Program-made: the position numbers and the translations under genes
Assembly: GCA_016930995.1 (NCBI GenBank)
Contig: JAFGFQ010000059.1
Span: 1-20,009, forward strand
DNA from: Thermoplasmatota archaeon
Lineage (GTDB): Archaea > Thermoplasmatota > E2 > DHVEG-1
Direction of reading: 5' to 3'
DNA: 20,009 bases
Part shown: one piece after another, positions 15,917 through 20,009 of the stretch
Position numbering within the stretch: the first letter of the stretch is position 1
Layout: the number at the start of each line of letters is the position of its first letter
The notes under the pieces: generated by a model
Databases searched by the model: none
Seen by the model: the letters and a program-made list of their open reading frames with translations, nothing else
What the model was told of the DNA's origin: nothing

Positions 15917-16657
15917 ATGACTGAACATCATAGGAAAAAATCGTCGCGACCTTGGTGGTCGTATCTTTTTTCGATTATTCCATCATTGTGTTTTATCATT
16001 GGATTAATGCCAGTGACCTTCGCGTTTTTTGTTCTCCAGTTCTATTTTCATTATTTAGATTTTCCAACAGTGTGGCATTTTGTCGCCCTTCCATTCCTTC
16101 TATTTTTAGGAGCGATTCTTTTATTCATCTCGGAGCTTTTTATCACTGGTGGTATAATAAAGCTTTTTCATATCACCTACCAACCTGGTACTTATGAATA
16201 CTCCTTCAAAAATAAAAATACACTGAAATGGACTTTTGTTTGCGTCCTGTACACTCCATTTAGAAAATTTCTCGAAATATTTCCACTTGGAAGAATAAAA
16301 CAATATTACTTCCGATTGCTTGGGATGAAAATTGGGAAAAATTCCTTGGTCGGGGGTGTTATTAAGGATCCGTGTCTCACCGAGTTTGGATCCAATGTGA
16401 CCATGGGAGAATACGCGATCATCTATGGCCACATCCACAACATGCAGTATGAAACGATTTACATGGAGAAAATACGTGTCGGGAATAATTGCGTGATAGG
16501 TGCGGGGTCTATCATTATGCCCGGAGCAGTCCTTGAAGATGATGTCGTGGTTGCCGCTGGTGCGCTTGTTACGAAAGGTCAAGTGCTTACAAAAGGCAAA
16601 ATCTATGGGGGTATCCCTGCAAAGGAAATTATTAAAAAAGCTAACGAACATATTTAA
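15917..16657 (+). CDS. Membrane-anchored left-handed beta-helix acyltransferase
   Basis: The 246-residue protein has two long hydrophobic segments at about 14-45 and 52-85, then a short linker and a hexapeptide-repeat domain at about 135-238. Repeats of the type I-G-x-N-x-x-I/V are visible (MKIGKNSLVGGVI, FGSNVTMGEYAIIYG, IRVGNNCVIGAGSIIMPGAV, LEDDVVVAAGALVTKG), ending in YGGIPAK, the usual last turn of acetyl- and acyltransferases. H172 and H174 in GHIHN are candidates for catalysis. The linked membrane segments resemble those of acyltransferase-like domains at the ends of some peptide synthetases, so it may modify a lipid, sugar or peptide at the membrane; the acceptor is unknown. A T-rich TTTATTAG at about 15886 could give a leaderless transcript. 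Confidence 0.8.
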   Translation: MTEHHRKKSSRPWWSYLFSIIPSLCFIIGLMPVTFAFFVLQFYFHYLDFPTVWHFVALPFLLFLGAILLFISELFITGGIIKLFHITYQPGTYEYSFKNKNTLKWTFVCVLYTPFRKFLEIFPLGRIKQYYFRLLGMKIGKNSLVGGVIKDPCLTEFGSNVTMGEYAIIYGHIHNMQYETIYMEKIRVGNNCVIGAGSIIMPGAVLEDDVVVAAGALVTKGQVLTKGKIYGGIPAKEIIKKANEHI

Positions 16658-16660
16658 ATA
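16653..16660 (+). promoter_or_regulatory. TATA box of the CPSC thioredoxin-like gene
   Basis: TTTAAATA overlaps the stop codon of the acyltransferase gene and lies 38 bases before ATG 16699. The leader carries AATGGGGATAAT, nearly the same as before the C25 peptidase gene at the left edge. A second TATATT at about 16672 is an alternative. Confidence 0.45.
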
Positions 16661-16698
16661 GGTAACCACCATATATTAGTAAAAGAAATGGGGATAAT

Positions 16699-17535
16699 AT
16701 GAAAAAAATATGGTTTATTGTCGTAACGGCGGTTCTCTTTACATCGCCGTTTGTTGCAGCTTCGACTCTGACAGCCACAGAACAAATACAACCTGAGATC
16801 ATGCCACGTTCAGCCTCTGAGTTCACCCATACCGTTTTTATTGAAGAAGGAACAACGTCATGGTGCCCAAGCTGTCCAAATGCTGCTGAAGCATTGTATT
16901 CTCTATATAACAGCTCAGAATATCCTTTTTATTTTGTTGCACTCGTTACGAATATAAATCCAATAGCAAAAAATAGATTTTGGTACCATTATCAAGCAAC
17001 GGCAATCCCGACACTCTTCATCGATGGTGGATTTAATCAAACGGTAGGATCAGGGTCGACCCCAGAGCAAACCGAGCAGATCTATAGCCCCTTAATTGAA
17101 CTAGCAGGTGAAAGGACCGTTCATCCATTAGAACTCATAACCAGTGTTGTTGGTCATGGAGATGCAAAACTTGATATCACAGTCACTGTGAAAAATACAG
17201 GTACGAAGTTATATGTTGGATTTGTCAGATCTTATGTCACAGAAATTGTCTCACGGTGGAAAAACCAAGATGGAGACCCCTATCATTTTGGGTTCCTTGA
17301 CTATGCGATAAAAAGAGTTGTATTTCTTGGACCACAGAAATCACGAACATACACTATGACCTGGAATGGAGCAGCAAAACATAGCAATCTCACATTCCCT
17401 GACATAGTTGATGATAACATCATGGTAATTACTACTGTAGCTCATTGGCAACCCCATCTCATCGAAGAAGTACAATATATCAAGAAACATTTCGCATTCT
17501 ACGTTGATCAAACCAGTGGAGCAACAGTCGAATAA
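16699..17535 (+). CDS. Secreted thioredoxin-fold protein (CPSC, Omp28-like)
   Basis: The signal peptide is clear (MKKIWFIVVTAVLFTSPFVA, cleavage near AAS). Residues of about 40-130 form a thioredoxin-like domain with the redox pair C56-P-S-C59 after EEGTTSWC, and the cis-proline P104 in ATAIPTLFIDGG. The remaining 150 residues are predicted beta-rich, with ITVTVKNTGTKLYVGFV resembling the C-terminal part of Omp28-like proteins. It probably forms, breaks or reshuffles disulfide bonds outside the membrane. The thioredoxin-DsbD fusion encoded 1.1 kb downstream is a natural electron donor, which is an inference from neighbourhood. GGGGAT before the start is a weak ribosome-binding site. Confidence 0.82.
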   Translation: MKKIWFIVVTAVLFTSPFVAASTLTATEQIQPEIMPRSASEFTHTVFIEEGTTSWCPSCPNAAEALYSLYNSSEYPFYFVALVTNINPIAKNRFWYHYQATAIPTLFIDGGFNQTVGSGSTPEQTEQIYSPLIELAGERTVHPLELITSVVGHGDAKLDITVTVKNTGTKLYVGFVRSYVTEIVSRWKNQDGDPYHFGFLDYAIKRVVFLGPQKSRTYTMTWNGAAKHSNLTFPDIVDDNIMVITTVAHWQPHLIEEVQYIKKHFAFYVDQTSGATVE

Positions 17536-17607
17536 GATAAAATCTTTACAGGAACATTATAATTGATGCAATACTAATGAAATATTCTCATCATTTACTA
17601 GGTAATG

Positions 17608-17615
17608 TATAAATA
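17608..17615 (+). promoter_or_regulatory. TATA box of the thiF-moaD-dsbD operon
   Basis: TATAAATA lies 52 bases before ATG 17668. A start about 25 bases downstream would leave a leader of about 30 bases with GGTGG as ribosome-binding site. The 132-base gap before thiF fits a promoter for the three-gene operon. Confidence 0.5.
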
Positions 17616-17667
17616 ATCCATCTATATTTTTACACAGATTATTGTAGTAAAAATCTAAGGTGGAAGA

Positions 17668-18384
17668 ATGTCCACAGAAAGATACAGACGACAAACTCTT
17701 GTAAGAAAATTAGGTGTTCAAGGTCAGGAGACACTCCGGACGAAACATGTGGCTCTTATCGGTGGTGGTGGACTAGGAAGCAATAGTGCCAATCTGCTCG
17801 TCCGTATGGGAATTGGTAGTATCGATATTATTGATGATGATCTCGTTGATATTACGAATCTTCATCGAACTTCTATCTTTTCAGAACAAGACATTGGGAA
17901 ATCAAAATCATTAATTCTTCAGGAAAAGTTACACCAGATTAACTCGGAAGTCCATGTGAAAGGTATTAACAAAAAAGTAACCGTAGAGAATGCTGAGTCT
18001 CTTCTAAAAAATGCAGATTTACTTATCGATGGTACTGATACTATACCAATCCGTTTCCTTATCAATAGAATATCAATACAACACAATATCCCCTGGGTGT
18101 ATGCAGGGGTTCATGATACGGTCGGAATGGTCATGGGCATTCTCCCAAAAAAAACGCCATGTTTCCAGTGCATTGCTCAGAATATCCCAGAAAGAAACAC
18201 TCAAGAATTACCAGTACTCGGCAGCCTTCCAGCGACGATAGCAGCTATTCAATGCAACGAGGCAATAAAAATACTACTGGGGGAAGAAACAAAAGGTTTG
18301 ATCATCTATGATGTGTGGAACCAATGCTATGATATCTTGGATATAAAAAGAAATGCACGCTGTATGATATGCGGAAAAAAATAA
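17668..18384 (+). CDS. E1-like adenylyltransferase, ThiF/MoeB/HesA family
   Basis: Enzymes of this family adenylate the C-terminal glycine of a small ubiquitin-like protein so that it can carry sulfur or be conjugated. The 238-residue product has the nucleotide loop ALIGGGGLGSNSANLL at 29-44, the acidic IDIIDDDLVDITNLHRT, GKSK at 77-80, and LLIDGTDTIPIRFLIN. A zinc site is formed by C165/C168 (PCFQC) and C232/C235 (CMIC). The usual catalytic-cysteine region of MoeB (CAEAGVLG) reads TQELPVLG here, so no thioester cysteine is apparent and the protein may only adenylate. There is no rhodanese domain. The partner is surely the MoaD/ThiS-like protein encoded 22 bases downstream. Molybdopterin, thiamine, tRNA thiolation or protein modification are all possible roles. 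Confidence 0.9.
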   Translation: MSTERYRRQTLVRKLGVQGQETLRTKHVALIGGGGLGSNSANLLVRMGIGSIDIIDDDLVDITNLHRTSIFSEQDIGKSKSLILQEKLHQINSEVHVKGINKKVTVENAESLLKNADLLIDGTDTIPIRFLINRISIQHNIPWVYAGVHDTVGMVMGILPKKTPCFQCIAQNIPERNTQELPVLGSLPATIAAIQCNEAIKILLGEETKGLIIYDVWNQCYDILDIKRNARCMICGKK

Positions 18385-18406
18385 GATGAATGAAAGGAAG
18401 ACCATC

Positions 18407-18655
18407 ATGAAAATAATCGTTAGGGTGTTTGGGCGATACAAAGACATCGTCGGTGCAGATTCAATGCAATTTGATATCACTGATGGTAAGACCATCCAAG
18501 ATGTTGTTGATTTCTTCGTACGACGATATCCAGTGGTTGATAAAGATAAGAATCGCATAATGGTGATAAAAAATAAGATGTATATTTCCTTTGATTCCAC
18601 GATTACTGAAGGTGATGAGATAGCATTATCTCCTCCGGTGGTTTCTGGAGGATAG
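18407..18655 (+). CDS. MoaD/ThiS/SAMP-like ubiquitin-fold sulfur carrier
   Basis: The 82-residue product begins MKIIVRVFGRYKDIVG, as MoaD proteins do, and ends SPPVVSGG, with the terminal Gly-Gly that E1 enzymes adenylate and convert to thiocarboxylate. Size, the beta-grasp pattern and the end are all typical. ATG at 18407 is chosen over ATG 18386 because GAAAGGAAG lies just before it and because the shorter form starts at the usual first strand. The gene is 22 bases after the E1-like gene and five bases before the DsbD fusion, whose ribosome-binding site GGAGGAT overlaps the Gly-Gly codons. In other archaea such proteins serve molybdopterin synthesis, tRNA thiolation or protein conjugation; no other genes of these pathways are in the window. 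Confidence 0.9.
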   Translation: MKIIVRVFGRYKDIVGADSMQFDITDGKTIQDVVDFFVRRYPVVDKDKNRIMVIKNKMYISFDSTITEGDEIALSPPVVSGG

Positions 18656-18660
18656 ACGGG

Positions 18661-19920
18661 ATGAAAAAAAAAAGATATTTACGAGTAGGGTTTTTTCTGA
18701 TTTTATTCCTGCTCATCACATCATTTGCTTATGCACAAAATCAAGTAATTATAGATTTTTACTATTCTGAGACCTGTGGATCCTGTCGACCAGCAGTCGC
18801 TGCTATTGATAATATCACAACATACTATGCAGAGAATTACACAGGAAAAATCATAATAAATAAAAAAGAGGTCAGTTCAAATACAACCAACCTTAATGAA
18901 ATGCGTGCACGGAAACTTAGCTACCCCTCCGTTATTATCAACAATGAAACAAAAATCCCAAAAGCAAATATCACGTACACCGAGTTAAAGGAGATAATCG
19001 ATGGGTACATCGCAAGTCTAAACATTCATAGAACATATGATGAAAATATTATTGACATTCCGTTTTTTGGAACGGTGAACACTACAAGTCTCTCTTTGCC
19101 CGTATTAACAATTGTCCTCGCAGGGCTTGATAGCTTTAATCCATGTTCCTTTTTCATCCTTATCTTTTTATTAAATCTGCTTGTATACCTCCAATCAAGA
19201 CGCCGAATGCTTCTTGTTGGCGGTGTTTTCATCTTTTTTTCAGCACTTTTATATTTTGTATTCATGTTTCTAATGTTTAACACATTATTAATATCGGCTT
19301 CATTCATCAGTGTAATATCGCTTGCTGTCGGTGTTGTTGCTGTTAGCATCGGTCTGTTTAATATGAAAGATTTCTTCTTTTTTAGAAAAGGGCCAAGCAT
19401 GAGCATCCCTGAAGAGAAACAATCAGCACTATTTAAGAAAATCAGAAACCTTGTTAAATCACCAACGCTCGTCACCATGATTGGTGCAACAATCTTCTTA
19501 GCGGTAAGCGTAAATTTTTATGAGCTTCTCTGCACGTTCGGGTTTCCGATGATTTATACCGCAAGACTTACGGAAGCAAACCTTCCGATTCTTGGATATT
19601 ATACGTATTTATTATTCTATAATATCATCTATATTATTCCTCTCTTCATCATCCTTGCATTAGTCACAGGTACACTTGGAAAAATAAAACTGACTGAACA
19701 ACAAGGGAGACAATTGAAACTTCTCTCAGGGATCATGATATTTTCATTTGGTGTCCTCTTTCTTTTTGATTACACCATATTAGAGAACGTTGTGACCCCC
19801 GTTGCACTTCTGGGACTGAGCATCTTGCTTACTTTGACGATATCACTGCTCTGGAAAAGATATGAAAGTAAAAAGGAAAAACAACACGTATCTCAGCCAG
19901 ATACCCAGAACAAGCTTTAG
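18661..19920 (+). CDS. Thioredoxin-DsbD/CcdA fusion membrane protein
   Basis: After a signal peptide (to about residue 25, SFAYAQ) comes a thioredoxin-like domain with C39-G-S-C42 in YYSETCGSCR and a cis-proline region LSYPSVIIN. From about residue 125 there are six to eight membrane segments of the DsbD/CcdA type, with C162 in LDSFNPCSFF and C291 in YELLCTFGFP, the pair that passes electrons across the membrane. The C-terminus is short, charged and probably cytoplasmic. The order thioredoxin then membrane domain differs from bacterial DsbD, where thioredoxin is last. The protein should carry reducing power from cytoplasmic thioredoxin to outside partners such as the CPSC protein. The start is supported by GGAGGAT, and the gene is tightly linked to the MoaD-like gene. 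Confidence 0.88.
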   Translation: MKKKRYLRVGFFLILFLLITSFAYAQNQVIIDFYYSETCGSCRPAVAAIDNITTYYAENYTGKIIINKKEVSSNTTNLNEMRARKLSYPSVIINNETKIPKANITYTELKEIIDGYIASLNIHRTYDENIIDIPFFGTVNTTSLSLPVLTIVLAGLDSFNPCSFFILIFLLNLLVYLQSRRRMLLVGGVFIFFSALLYFVFMFLMFNTLLISASFISVISLAVGVVAVSIGLFNMKDFFFFRKGPSMSIPEEKQSALFKKIRNLVKSPTLVTMIGATIFLAVSVNFYELLCTFGFPMIYTARLTEANLPILGYYTYLLFYNIIYIIPLFIILALVTGTLGKIKLTEQQGRQLKLLSGIMIFSFGVLFLFDYTILENVVTPVALLGLSILLTLTISLLWKRYESKKEKQHVSQPDTQNKL

Positions 19921-19950
19921 CTCCTGAATCTCTTGTCTCATCGAATGCAT

Positions 19951-19964
19951 CTTTTATCTTTTTT
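19951..19964 (+). terminator. T-rich terminator after the DsbD fusion
   Basis: Runs of T4 and T6 stand about 30-45 bases after the stop codon, fitting an archaeal terminator for the operon. The last 30 bases of the window are an A-rich low-complexity tract. Confidence 0.4.
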
Positions 19965-20009
19965 CACTATTTATGTCCAATAAAAAAAAAAAAAATAAAT
20001 AAATAAAAA

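Overview
The window reads as one contig of an archaeal genome of moderate to low G+C. The evidence is a run of archaeal or eukaryote-type genes: ribosomal proteins S19e, L31e and L39e, a PDCD5-family DNA-binding protein, aIF6, an RNase P protein of the Rpp21/Rnp4 family, diphthine synthase, HerA ATPase, the archaeal purine enzyme PurP, and a threonyl-tRNA synthetase with the archaeal-type N-terminal editing domain. Promoters look archaeal (TATA boxes such as TTTAAATA about 25-35 bases before starts, several probably leaderless). The secreted C25-type peptidase, transglutaminase-like proteins and thioredoxin-like proteins suggest a member of the Thermoplasmatota, but lineage is an inference only. 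No tRNA, rRNA, CRISPR array, insertion sequence or phage gene was seen.

Left part (1-4226): the N-terminal part of a secreted gingipain-like (C25) peptidase runs off the left edge on the minus strand. A 419-base AT-rich gap follows, then an ATP-grasp ligase on the minus strand whose start is abnormal (no AUG in frame). A plus-strand 5-formyltetrahydrofolate cyclo-ligase meets minus-strand purP tail to tail with overlapping stop codons; thrS lies directly upstream of purP.

Information-processing block (4270-12457): on the minus strand, in order of transcription, a small conserved protein of unknown role, rnp4, then the tight cluster rps19e - PDCD5 - rpl39e - rpl31e - eif6, then thrS - purP. 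The 52-residue L39e gene sits between PDCD5 and L31e. L31e carries an unusual tail of about 125 lysine-rich residues. Diverging on the plus strand are dphB and a HerA-type DNA-translocating ATPase, whose C-terminus carries a Cys-X6-Cys-X2-Cys-X5-Cys motif identical in spacing to the 4Fe-4S loop of endonuclease III and MutY.

Cell-envelope and redox block (12454-19920), all on the plus strand: a lipoprotein with a transglutaminase-like domain (translationally coupled to herA), a SAM methyltransferase, a second secreted transglutaminase-like protein that has lost its catalytic cysteine, a membrane-anchored left-handed beta-helix acyltransferase, a secreted thioredoxin-fold protein (CPSC), and a tight operon of an E1-like ThiF/MoeB enzyme, a MoaD/ThiS ubiquitin-like protein ending in Gly-Gly, and a thioredoxin-DsbD/CcdA fusion. 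The last four genes suggest a link between sulfur-carrier activation in the cytoplasm and thiol redox chemistry outside the membrane. This set and the HerA with an iron-sulfur-like motif are the best candidates here for undescribed biology.
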